Source: Clavaria fumosa
Lineage: Eukaryota > Basidiomycota > Agaricomycetes > Agaricales > Clavariaceae
Direction of reading: 5' to 3'
Assembly: GCA_951802425.1 (NCBI GenBank)
Contig: OX637796.1
Location: forward strand, 558,001-622,000
DNA length: 64,000 nucleotides
A model generated the notes under the pieces. The model was not told where the DNA came from. It was given only the letters and a program-made list of their open reading frames with translations, and made no database searches. Made by a program: the position numbers and the translations under genes. This document shows, one piece after another, positions 9,905 through 19,400 of this stretch. The stretch's first letter is position 1. Every line of letters starts with the position of its first letter.

Positions 9905-12900
9905 CTAGAGGGTATTGAGAGGTCTGGGCTTGTTCGGATAAGCTTGGTGGAAGTCCGAAACGGCCTCGGAGGCATGAACAAGTTCCGTAGCGGGAAGCCA
10001 GGATGTTTCCTCATTGGTTCCTTTGTATCCGGACCACCGTACCAGGTATAGGAGTTTGCAGGTGTGGCGTTTGTCGATCTTGGAGTCGAGCACTTCAGAG
10101 ATCTCATGCTCTAAGTCTCCATTGATCTCTACCGGAGGAGGCGGGGTGATGGTACGATTCGGAATTGTATTCGGAGTGGCTGGCTCCAGCATGGAAATGT
10201 GGAAGACGGGGTGGACGGCTCGCATGGCCTCAGGGAGTCGGAGTACGAAGGAGTGCGAACCAGCCTCTCCGATGATTTCGAAAGGTCCGAGGAACTTGTC
10301 GGAGAGTTTTTTGGAGGGTCTGGTCGTATGGAAAAACTTCGCCTTTACATATACCCGGTTTCCGACCTTAAACTCCGGTGCCGGAGTCCGACGTTTGTCT
10401 GCCGGACCCTGATAGCGACTCTGCGCTTCGGCGATTTGGTTACGGAGTTCTTGGTGCAGCTGATCCAAGTCTACAGCGAGCTCTCGGGCATGGACCGAAG
10501 TTACTTCATGTTTGGGAAATACCGAGATATTCGGATGATAACCCTTGTTCGCGAAGAACGGAGAAACCCCAGTGGTGGCGCTCGGGGCATTGTTGTAGGC
10601 AAACTCGGTGAGGGGTAGAAGCTGCGACCAGTTGTCCTGCTGGTAATTGCAGTAACAACGGAGGTATTGTTCCAACGTCTGGTTAGTCCGCTCCGTCTGT
10701 CTGTCACCCTCCGGATGATATCCGGAGGTGAAGTGTAAAGTCATGTCCAGGACTTTACCCAACGAGCGAAAAAAATGGGAAACAAACTCGGAGCAGTGAT
10801 CGGAGGTGACATGCGACGGAACTCCATGTTTTGAGAAGACGTGGAATACGAATAGATGGGCCAACTCCGCGGAGTTCACTTCGTCAGTCGTCGGGATGAA
10901 GATTCCCTGCTTCGTAAACCTATCAACAACCACCAATTTTGCGGTAAAACTGGAGCTCTCAGGGAGTTGCTCAATGAAATCCATCGAAATGGAATTCCAC
11001 GGTTTCTCGGGTATGGGTAGCTGCTTGAGCGTTCCATATGGCTTATGCCGAGGGGCTTTCGCCCTACCACAAGTCATGCAAGACTTGCAAAAGTCTGATA
11101 CAAATCCTCGGAGTTTTGGCCAGGTATAATCCCTGAAGACCAAGGCCGTAGTCTTGGTCCGACCGAAATGTCCGGCGAGCGGGTGATCATGTCTCGCGCA
11201 TAAAACGCGGAGTCGGAGGTCATTGATGTCCGGTACATAAATCCATCCGCGCTCGCGGAGAAGTCCGTCGTCGTCCATGGACCACTTAGGGTCCGCGGAG
11301 TTCGAGCAGAGGTCTTCTAGGATCAGGACGATCACAGGATCGAGCAAGAGTCCAGACCAGATGTCCTCTCGGAGTTGATGATCGTCAATCACAAACGACG
11401 CGCGGAGTGCAGGTACGTAAAGCGACGAAGCTCGGAGAGACGATATCAATTGTTCGCTGGAGAACATCGGCCGGAGGTTTTGCGGATTGACATGGGCATA
11501 GTCGCTATCCCCCTCTTTGGGATAGACGTCCCAACGTCTAGTCAACGCATCGGGTTTCATTCCGAGGCGCCCGGGGCGGAATCGGATCACGAAATTGAAC
11601 TGGGAAAGGAACTCCGACCACCTGGCTTGATGCCGGGTGAGCAGGTGGACTGTGGAGAAGTACTCTAGGTTCTTGTGGTCGGTAACAACGTCGACCGGAA
11701 TTTCAGAACCTTTGAGATAGTGCCTCCAAGCAGTAAACACCTCAAATATAGCAAGGAGTTCCTTATCGTGGGTGTCATAGTTCAGTTCGGAGACACCTAG
11801 GGTGCGGGAATGAAAAGCGATAGGATGGACTTCACCGTCGGAGGTGACCGTAGAAAGTATCGCGGCGACAGCATAGTCCGAGGCGTCCGTTTCGACTATC
11901 AGCAGAGCTCCAGGTATGAAATGCAAGAGGATCGGAGCCATGGAGAACACGGTTTTTAGATAGTCAAACGTGGACTGGCAATCATCGGACCACTGCCACT
12001 CGATGTTTTTATGCGTCAAGTGGTTCATCGGAGCGATGATCTCGGAATAGCCATGGACGAAGCGGCGGTAGAAATTGGCGAACCCGAGGAAGGACTGGAC
12101 ATCCTTGACCTTCCGCGGAGTCAGCCAATCCTGTATAGTTTTCACTTTAGCCATGTCCATAGAAAGTCCGGACGGAGATAAAACAAATCCGAGATACTCC
12201 ACGGTTTCAGCGTGAAATTCACACTTAGCCAGGTTCAGGAAGAGACCGTGCTCCCGGAGCCTTCGGAGTACCTCTCGGATGTGCTCAACATGTTGTTTCG
12301 GATCCTCGGAGTAAATTAGGATGTCGTCGAGGTAGACGACCATGAATGTGTCGAGAAGGTCGGAGAATATGTCATTCATAAAGTGCTGGAATGTGGCGGG
12401 CGCATTTGTGAGCCCAAAAGGCATCACACACCATTCAAAGGATCCGTATCGGGTGCGGAATGCGGTCTTCCATTCGTCACCCTCAGCGATACGGACCAGG
12501 TGATACGCGTGTCGGAGGTTGAGTTTTGTATAGATTCGGGCTTTTCCTGGAATGTCGAGAAGATCTTTAGTCAGCAGGAGCGGATAACGGTCTTTTTTGG
12601 TCAATTTATTGAGACCATGGAAATCAATGCATAATCGGAGCGTTCCGTTCTTCTTCCGGACAAAGAGCACAGGTGCTCCATGTGGAGAACGGCTTGGACA
12701 GATAAATCCGATGTGGAGGTGCTCGTCCAAAAACTTGCGGAGTTCGCTGAGTTCGGACTGCGACAGAGAGTAGACCGCACCTGGCGGAGGGGATTGGCCA
12801 TCCAGCAGGTTGATCTTTAAATCATACGGTCGATGCGGAGCAAGGGTATCTGCCTTCTTTTTACTGAAGACATCTGGGAAGTCCCTGTACTCCTCCGGAA

Positions 12901-13726
12901 CGGAGAGGAGGTCCTGGGGGGTGGTGTCGGGGACGTTGAACGAAGCGGAGGCCACGCGCGCGGACTCGCTCGACAACGTCATGCCAAAGACTTGGGACCC
13001 GTGAAGTCCACAAGCCGTGACGAATGTGGCAGCATTCACAAAAGAAACTTTGGGTGTCTCCTGGAGAGACGGAGTAGACGGAAAGGTCAGAGACTGGGTC
13101 AAAGATGGAGACAGAGGCAGAGATGGAGACGGAGTCCGGGTCTGGTTTGGAGTCGCTGCAGACGACATTTGAACCGGAGCACATAGAGCAGAGACAGACA
13201 GAGGGACAGAGGTGGACAGAGGGACAGAGTGGAGAGTGTTGGCCGGTGCACCCTCCGGATCAGATTTCAGAGTTTTCTCCTCTTTCGTAGATGGTCTGGG
13301 CTTTATCTGGCCAGTAATCCAGTCAACCAGCGGGTTGTTTTGGAACAGCCAATTCATTCCCAAGATCACATCACTAGAGGGATCAAGATCAGTAACTACA
13401 CACAAGACGTCGGTCGGATCCATGGCGGAGAGCCGAATGGATAACCAGACCGCTTCGGTAACCCATACGGAGGTGGTCCCGTTAATAAAAACGACCTCCC
13501 GAGGGGTCACCAGAGTTTTCGGAAGACGGAAGCGAGAAGCAAATTTGGCGTCAATGAAACAAAGTTCAGCGCCGGAGTCTATCATAGCTTTGAACGGAGA
13601 CGAAATAGAAGGAGAGGAGGCAAGAAGGGAAAGAGAACGATGAAAGGAAAGGGTATCGAGTATCGGTTCAGTACGATCAGAGTCGGAGCAGCCGGAGAGT
13701 TGTACTATGCTCTCTGGGCTGCTCAA
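9905..13726 (-). CDS. pol: Ty3-1 Pol polyprotein (PR-RT-RH-IN-chromodomain)
   Basis: An open frame of 1273 codons. Domains in order: aspartic protease (MIDSGAELCFID, about residue 48-60), reverse transcriptase (LRLCIDFHGLN, FGLTNAPATFQ, VVYLDDILIYS), RNase H (VETDASDYAVAAIL), and integrase. Integrase has an HHCC finger (HDHPLAGHFG...CKSCMTCGRAK), D,D-E residues (SMDFIEQLP, SDHCSEF, GDRQTERTNQTLE) and a GPF module (FLGPFEIIGEAGSHSF). A C-terminal chromodomain follows (EVLDSKIDKRHTCKLLYLVRWSGYKGTNEETSW, split over about residues 1190-1240), which would target chromatin marks. There is no ATG at the frame's left edge: the first listed codon is TTG at 13726-13724, and the frame overlaps the end of gag. 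Expression is therefore expected by -1 frameshifting from gag. No internal stop is seen, which is unusual in this window. Confidence 0.9.
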   Translation of the reverse strand: MSSPESIVQLSGCSDSDRTEPILDTLSFHRSLSLLASSPSISSPFKAMIDSGAELCFIDAKFASRFRLPKTLVTPREVVFINGTTSVWVTEAVWLSIRLSAMDPTDVLCVVTDLDPSSDVILGMNWLFQNNPLVDWITGQIKPRPSTKEEKTLKSDPEGAPANTLHSVPLSTSVPLSVSALCAPVQMSSAATPNQTRTPSPSLPLSPSLTQSLTFPSTPSLQETPKVSFVNAATFVTACGLHGSQVFGMTLSSESARVASASFNVPDTTPQDLLSVPEEYRDFPDVFSKKKADTLAPHRPYDLKINLLDGQSPPPGAVYSLSQSELSELRKFLDEHLHIGFICPSRSPHGAPVLFVRKKNGTLRLCIDFHGLNKLTKKDRYPLLLTKDLLDIPGKARIYTKLNLRHAYHLVRIAEGDEWKTAFRTRYGSFEWCVMPFGLTNAPATFQHFMNDIFSDLLDTFMVVYLDDILIYSEDPKQHVEHIREVLRRLREHGLFLNLAKCEFHAETVEYLGFVLSPSGLSMDMAKVKTIQDWLTPRKVKDVQSFLGFANFYRRFVHGYSEIIAPMNHLTHKNIEWQWSDDCQSTFDYLKTVFSMAPILLHFIPGALLIVETDASDYAVAAILSTVTSDGEVHPIAFHSRTLGVSELNYDTHDKELLAIFEVFTAWRHYLKGSEIPVDVVTDHKNLEYFSTVHLLTRHQARWSEFLSQFNFVIRFRPGRLGMKPDALTRRWDVYPKEGDSDYAHVNPQNLRPMFSSEQLISSLRASSLYVPALRASFVIDDHQLREDIWSGLLLDPVIVLILEDLCSNSADPKWSMDDDGLLRERGWIYVPDINDLRLRVLCARHDHPLAGHFGRTKTTALVFRDYTWPKLRGFVSDFCKSCMTCGRAKAPRHKPYGTLKQLPIPEKPWNSISMDFIEQLPESSSFTAKLVVVDRFTKQGIFIPTTDEVNSAELAHLFVFHVFSKHGVPSHVTSDHCSEFVSHFFRSLGKVLDMTLHFTSGYHPEGDRQTERTNQTLEQYLRCYCNYQQDNWSQLLPLTEFAYNNAPSATTGVSPFFANKGYHPNISVFPKHEVTSVHARELAVDLDQLHQELRNQIAEAQSRYQGPADKRRTPAPEFKVGNRVYVKAKFFHTTRPSKKLSDKFLGPFEIIGEAGSHSFVLRLPEAMRAVHPVFHISMLEPATPNTIPNRTITPPPPVEINGDLEHEISEVLDSKIDKRHTCKLLYLVRWSGYKGTNEETSWLPATELVHASEAVSDFHQAYPNKPRPLNTL

Positions 13727-14898
13727 TCTTTTTTTGGCACGGAGTCATCTCCCTCGGAGGTGATTCGTGCAGCGCTGGCACTGGCCCGTGAGGTCTGCTT
13801 ACGACACTTGTTGGCTTTGTGGCCCGCTATTCCACAGAAGAGGCACAGATTATTATCGAAACGCTGTTGGCGTTCCTCTGGAGTCAGTTTTCCATCCTGA
13901 CCCAGATGGGCCTTCTTTGTGTCACTGGAGCTACCGGAGTTAGCGGAGCCCTCAGCGACCTTTGGAACGGAGTTCCCAGAAGTCGAACCGGAGTTCACCG
14001 GACGCTTATCCGAGGGTTTCTCGGACTTGGTATTAGCGCTGGAAGTGCTCGGGGACTTGGGAATATCCGAAGTCTCCTTTTTTATGGTGTTGTTAGGCGT
14101 CGGAGCTTTAACGGAGTCCCAAGAGATCTCCTGCTGACGAGCCCAATAACGGCCATCGATCGCACTGGCTTGCTCACGGAGTCCGCGGAGCATGTCCGCG
14201 CAGTTAACGCGGGCCAGTTCGTCCTTGATGCGGCTAGCAAGTCCTTTGTAGAACTGCCGCTGCAACGCGTACTTGTCCCAATGGACAATGGACACGAATC
14301 TGTTGAACGAAATGGTATATTTCATCAACTTCTGGTCCTCGCACATCCGGAGGCATTCGAGTTCGAACTCCGCCTCGCGGATCGCGTCATAAGGACCAAA
14401 GTTCTCTGTAAGTTGAGTAACGAACATCTTATAGTTCGAAAGAACCGGATGGTCTTCACCATCCAGGATTATTGGTTCAAACCATTCCAAGGCGAAGCCT
14501 CGGAGAAAGGAAAGGACATAGCATACCTTATGAGAATCGGACTTGAACACTCTTGGGCGATCAAGGAAGTTTAACTGGCATTGGACCAAGAAGCTTTTCA
14601 ACTTCTTAGCATCTGAGCCATCAAATGTGTCAGGGTCACGTGGTTTTACTGTATCCGGGCACTTGTTGGCGTTGATAATTTGCTGAAGAAGGCGTGCCGG
14701 AGTTGGTTCGCGCTCTGCTCGAGGTGTCGGAGGTTCATTTAGCTCGTCGTCATCATCAGTGACTGAGGGATCTGACTCTTTGTCGTGGTCCGGAGGTCCG
14801 GACACACTTGGAGTCGGAGTATTGTCGGCCGGTTCTGGAATGTCGACATCGTCGGCAACAGGAGGTGGAGGTTGAGCACCGGAATGTGTAGTAGGCAT
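13723..14898 (-). CDS. gag: Ty3-1 Gag (capsid/nucleocapsid)
   Basis: 391 residues starting at ATG 14898-14896 and ending at TGA 13725-13723. The N-terminus is acidic and disordered. The middle matches a retrotransposon capsid (RDPDTFDGSDAKKLKSFLVQ; WFEPIIL; FGPYDAIREAEFELECLRM), and a single CCHC zinc knuckle near residue 355 (CLFCGIAGHKANKC) would bind element RNA. It forms virus-like particles in the cytoplasm by analogy with Ty3. It lies downstream of the LTR and primer-binding site and overlaps pol by four bases. No lesion is seen. Confidence 0.85.
   Translation of the reverse strand: MPTTHSGAQPPPPVADDVDIPEPADNTPTPSVSGPPDHDKESDPSVTDDDDELNEPPTPRAEREPTPARLLQQIINANKCPDTVKPRDPDTFDGSDAKKLKSFLVQCQLNFLDRPRVFKSDSHKVCYVLSFLRGFALEWFEPIILDGEDHPVLSNYKMFVTQLTENFGPYDAIREAEFELECLRMCEDQKLMKYTISFNRFVSIVHWDKYALQRQFYKGLASRIKDELARVNCADMLRGLREQASAIDGRYWARQQEISWDSVKAPTPNNTIKKETSDIPKSPSTSSANTKSEKPSDKRPVNSGSTSGNSVPKVAEGSANSGSSSDTKKAHLGQDGKLTPEERQQRFDNNLCLFCGIAGHKANKCRKQTSRASASAARITSEGDDSVPKKD
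13729..13735 (-). promoter_or_regulatory. A7 slippery heptamer for -1 gag-pol frameshift
   Basis: On the minus strand gag ends CCA AAA AAA GAT TGA, which contains A-AAA-AAA in the correct X-XXY-YYZ register. Slipping back one base reads AAA AGA TTG AGC, exactly the pol frame. The gag stop is only two codons downstream. Whether a pseudoknot follows was not determined. Confidence 0.7.
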
Positions 14899-14925
14899 TG
14901 TTAAGTTTGTATATACGAGGTTTGA

Positions 14926-14936
14926 AGTTCGAATAT
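14926..14936 (-). promoter_or_regulatory. Ty3-1 primer-binding site (self-priming type)
   Basis: The minus-strand sequence ATATTCGAACT starts two bases after the LTR terminus (CA, complement of 14939-14940). It is an exact 11-of-11 reverse complement of 15293-15283, the predicted 5' end of the element's own transcript. This is the arrangement of Tf1/sushi elements, where the RNA 5' end folds back to prime minus-strand synthesis instead of a tRNA. Confidence 0.7.
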
Positions 14937-15282
14937 ACTGTCACAGTCCTAACAAGGTTAGCGGCGAAGGGGTTAGCGGAGCGGAGTGGAGATATTCTAT
15001 CGGAGTCCGGTCGGAGTCCGATATCGGAGAAATGGAGAAGTAAACAAGAGGAAGAGAGACTTATGGGACTGCGGCCTCAATGTATGTGTTGTGCCACCGC
15101 GTATATACGTGTCCCTATTTATCAAACAAGAACAATACCTAAGGGAGGATCAGAACACAAGTCAAAACTCTGAAGTTGATCGGAGTCCATCGGAGTTGGT
15201 CGGAGTTGGTCGGATGACGTGGAGAACGTCGAGGACGATGAGGACGAAAGCTCAGAGATATTTTTAGGATCAAGAGACGTTA

Positions 15283-15326
15283 ATATTCGAACTAAGGAGC
15301 AGGGAGATACAGGTGGAAACTTATAC
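15283..15326 (-). promoter_or_regulatory. Ty3-1 LTR promoter: TATA and predicted transcript start
   Basis: The minus-strand TATAAG (15325-15320) lies 32 bases upstream of AGTTCGAATAT (15293-15283), the segment complementary to the primer-binding site. In self-priming elements that segment is the very 5' end of the mRNA, so TATA spacing and primer location agree independently. Confidence 0.65.
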
Positions 15327-15555
15327 TGCAAGGACAGAGTATAGGAGTAATGTGAAACAATGTACATATCAAATTACTAGGAGAGTTTCACCACATGTGC
15401 CTGTGCAATTTTCATGGAACAAAGAAACAACAACAAAAGCAACTCCCATGGGTCAAGGGTATCCTCTCAATAGTAAACAGAATGAGGGGATGGAGGGAGA
15501 AGGTTCTAGAACGAAGTCCGAATGGTCTGAAGGTTGGCGGAGTAAAGTCCGATGA

Positions 15556-15846
15556 TGTTAGGATCGCTTATGTAAGCCATCCCAAAGTGCAGTTGTGGAG
15601 AAACTGGGGAGGGTTGTTGGAAGGTCACATGACCTGTGGCTGGGTCGGATTATGTAATCATGTAAGATCACATGACCTGGGGCCTGGGCGCATCACGTGA
15701 TCCGAGGGTCCGAGCGTGGGAAAGTCGGCAAGTGCCGAAGCGTTCGCTATAAGTACTTTCGCTTTTCCTTTTTTGTACTCTTTTCCCCTTATCTTAGTAT
15801 TGTCGTCATGACCTTACGCTTAAGTTGTGTGAGACCCAGTCTGATA
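15556..15846 (+). repeat. Ty3-2 5' LTR
   Basis: A 291-bp LTR. U3 contains repeated 'gatcacatgacctg/ggtcacatgacctg' and 'atcacgtgat' motifs, a CACGTG-type E-box core. TATAAG at 15748-15753 precedes the proposed transcript start (15791, ATCTTAGTATT) by about 43 bases. The end is TA rather than CA, confirmed by the target duplications of this element and of the solo LTR. Confidence 0.9.
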
Positions 15847-15847
15847 T

Positions 15848-15858
15848 AATACTAGGAT
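15848..15858 (+). promoter_or_regulatory. Ty3-2 primer-binding site (self-priming type)
   Basis: AATACTAGGAT begins one base after the 5' LTR. Its reverse complement, ATCCTAGTATT, matches 15791-15801 (ATCTTAGTATT) at 10 of 11 positions; the mismatch is a G-U pair in RNA. The matched segment lies downstream of the TATA box where the mRNA should start. Confidence 0.65.
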
Positions 15859-16413
15859 CTGCCCGTCCGCCCTAGCCCCGTGTCCTAACCCGGCTAGCCT
15901 GGACCCTTAATCTCAAACTGTGACACGTTGTCACAGCTCAGCCCCTATCATCCTCTTCTTCTTTACCCTGCCCGCAGTGTGTAACAGAACTGCATGAAAT
16001 TTTTACTGTGTGTACATACACGTGACCAGACCCAGAGGAAGTCAACTGTGACCCTCCCCAAGTGATACCGAGTGCCAAAGGCCTGGATCTCTATTTTACA
16101 GCTACGTACCAGTGAATCGCTTAGTGTACAGGGCAAGGAAAGCCCCTACATAGTCTTCTGTAGTTTCCTGGTCCAGTGGACAGAGCCCTTGCTCTGTGAC
16201 CATTGTCAGAAGGGCACACGGGCAACTCATTAGGAGTTGTGGAGTGACCACCTGGGATACCATTCGTGCCCCATGTTAACAAAAGATTCATAGAATAAGA
16301 GTTCTATAGGTACATAAGTACCTAGAAGAGCAGCCTGAGAGGACAGGACTGTTAAGAGATCGAAGAAATCCTGAGTGCCAAAGGCCCGGAATTTTATTTT
16401 ACAGTGCTATAGA
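15859..16413 (+). other. Ty3-2 untranslated leader with duplicated 32-bp segment
   Basis: About 555 bp between the PBS and the first in-frame ATG. A 32-bp segment (16070-16101 and 16373-16404: gagtgccaaaggcc...attttacag) occurs twice, about 300 bp apart. Both copies end in a good 3' splice site (ttttacag), so the leader may be spliced or may have grown by duplication. Confidence 0.5.
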
Positions 16414-19400
16414 ATGCTGGACCTAGCCGTTGCCCCCTTTGATGGGCAGAAAAGGAACTTCCGTACGTTCCTCCGATCCCTTCGCCTCCTGTTTATGGTG
16501 AACCCGACTACCTATGCTGTGGACCTGGTGAAGGTCCTCTTTGCTCTGAGCAAAATTGTTGGAGATGGATTCGCTGCAGAATGGGCGAATATGAAGGCAG
16601 AAGAGATCCTGGGTAGTGGCGAGGCTGGAACCTGGGCAGAGTTTGTGGAGGAGATGAAGCGCGCATTCGATGACCCGAATGACCGTGCAACTGCCCTTGC
16701 CGATATTGCAGGGCTGAAACAGGGTGCCATGACAGCACCAGAGTTCTTCGCGAAATTCGAGACGCTGTTCCAACGGGCGAAGTTGAGTGCAGAGAAGGAC
16801 TCAGGAATCCTAGTCCATTGGCTGGAGTTGAACCTGAGTAGGAGGTTGGTGGAGAGAATCTATGGTGTCTCCCCAATGCCAGAGACATATGGAGAATGGA
16901 AGGTGCTGGCTGAGAGGCTTGATGCCCAGCAAAGGCGACTGGATGGGATACTCACAGAACGGACACCGCGACCCACTGTGACCCCCGCGCGACCCACCGC
17001 GACCCTACCGCGACCTGCCGTGACCATTTCGCGACCTCCTGTGACCCCTCTGCTGTGTACTCCAGATGTGGCCATGGCCCGAGGATGGGCCCCTGCTGAT
17101 GAGAGATGTTGTTTCCGATGCCACCAGACTGGCCATGCTGTCCGTTTCTGCCCCCTGCCTGATACGCATCCGCAGGTCCCAAGGGCCCAAACCCGGGCAG
17201 CACCATGTGCCCCCCAAATGGTGGAGGGATATGAGAAAGAGATTGCACGGCTCCGAGCCTGCATAGAGCTGTGTGAGAGAGAGAGGAGGACTCCCACTGG
17301 GGAGAAGAAGTGTGCCAGCCCCCTTTCCGTCCCTGTGCCTGCTGCAAGTATACCCCGATATACTATCTTGCAGTGGAGACATACCCGAATTGGGGCTGAG
17401 GTGAAGGAGGAAGTGAGACTGGCAGAGCGCCTAACCAGAGTGCGGCCAGAAGTGCGGAAACATGTGCCACGAGAGCTAGCCATCCAGGTGCACTTGGAGG
17501 CTTTCAGCACTGGCAAAGGGACTACAATGAAGGCCCTTGTCGACTCAGGGTGCACCAACTGCTTCATGGATTTGGAGTGGGCGAAAGGAGTGGGACTGGA
17601 GCCATCTCTCCTGCTGAACCCAATCACCATGTATAATGTGGATGGGACACAGAACAGGAATGGAAAGGTCCGGTATGGGATAGAGGTGCTGGTGAGAGTT
17701 GGTGACCACCAGGAGCGGATCCACTTTCTGCTGGGAAAGACCCAGTCCCACAAGGTCATCCTTGGGCATGACTGGCTCAAGTGGCACAACCCGGATATTG
17801 ACTGGCAGAAGGCAGAGCTGAGCCTTACCCGCTGCCCCCCACAGTGTTCCCCATCCCCTCGAGCCCCTGCACCCCTGAAAACGAGTACCCTCGCATCCAC
17901 GAGTATTCTGGACACCCGCTTTCCCAACTCTGGCCCTACCCCCGATTGGCCCAGCCGCTACCCTTTGGTGTTTAGTGAAGCGAAGTGGGATGAACTTCCC
18001 CGCTCCCGACCAGACTTCGATATTAAGATCGAATTCAAAAAGGACCCTGAGCACCTCTCCTCCAAGCTGTATTCTTTGACACGGCAGGAGATGGTGGAGA
18101 TGAACCATTGGGTGGATGAGCAGCTTGCTTCTGGACGAATCCGGCCCTCGAAATCCCCATATGCCAGCCCCTTCTTCTTCAAACATGAGAAGGACAAACT
18201 GCGGCCAATCATCGACTACTCGAGGCTGAATGCACACCTGATCAAGGACAAGTACCCCCTTCCCCGCATCCGAGACACAGTGGATGTGCTTAAAGGAGCG
18301 TCAATCTACTCTAAGATTGATGCAAAAGGAGGTTTCCCATCTATGCAGGTCTGGCCCGAGCACCAGCACTGCTGCGCCTTCCTGACACCCCGTGGACTCT
18401 TCGAACCAGCTGTCATGTGGTTTGGACTGCAGAATGCCCCTGCCACCTTCCAACGCTTCATGAATCATGTGTTGAGGGAGGAGATTGCAGGAGGACATGT
18501 GAGGGCCTATGTGGATGATGTCATTGTGTTTGCAGAGGACTTGGCTACACACCGGTACTGGATGGATCGGGTCTTGAGGAAGTTTGGAGAGAATGGGTTG
18601 TGTCTCAAACTCAGTAAATGCGAGTTTGAGAAGAGTGAGATCATCTTCCTGGGGATGAAGATCTCCCACAACAGACTAGAGCATGATCCGGCCAAGGGTG
18701 CGGCAGTCCGAGATTGGCCACGTCCTAAGAATGTGAAGGATGTCCAGAGGTTCAATGGGATGCTGAACTACCTCCGCCGGCACATCCCGAATCTTTCTGC
18801 CCGGGCAAAGCCACTCTTCCGGCTGACTGGGAATGTTCCGTGGAAATGGGAGGAGGAGGAGGAAGCAGCCTTCCGAGATCTCCGCCAGGCACTTGTATCG
18901 GCCCCAGTCTTGGCTCTGCCTCAGGACAAAGGGAGATGGAAGGTAGAGACAGATGCAAGCACCTTGGCAACTGGTGGAGTGCTCTCGCAGCAGCAGGCGG
19001 ATGGAACCTGGAGAGTTGTTGACTATATCTCCAAGGCCCTCACTGCAGCTGAGAAGAACTATGATGTGTACGACAAGGAGTTCTTGGCTGTGATTCGGGC
19101 ACTTCGCGAGTGGCGAGCATACCTCATTGGAGCAGAGGAGACGATCGAGATCTGGACGGACCATGCAAACCTCCAGTACTTCCGGAAGCCCCAGAAGTTG
19201 AAGCCGAGGCAGGTTCGTTGGGTTGGAGAGCTCCAGTGCTTTGACTTTGAGATAAAGTATCGCACTGGCAAGTCGAATACAAAGGCAGATGCACTCTCCC
19301 GGAGACCGGACTATGGAGAGATGGTGGAGGAGGATGCACCAGTGCAGGTTTTCCCGGAAACGGAAGTCCGTGTGTCATTCACATCGGAAATGGAGACGCT

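Noticed and set aside
16165..16230. tRNA-like start (tggtccagtggacagagc) in the Ty3-2 leader
   Set aside because: A-box-like only; no B box at tRNA spacing and no cloverleaf.
16860..17927. 355-codon minus-strand ORF inside Ty3-2
   Set aside because: Shadow of the gag-pol frame; no domain.
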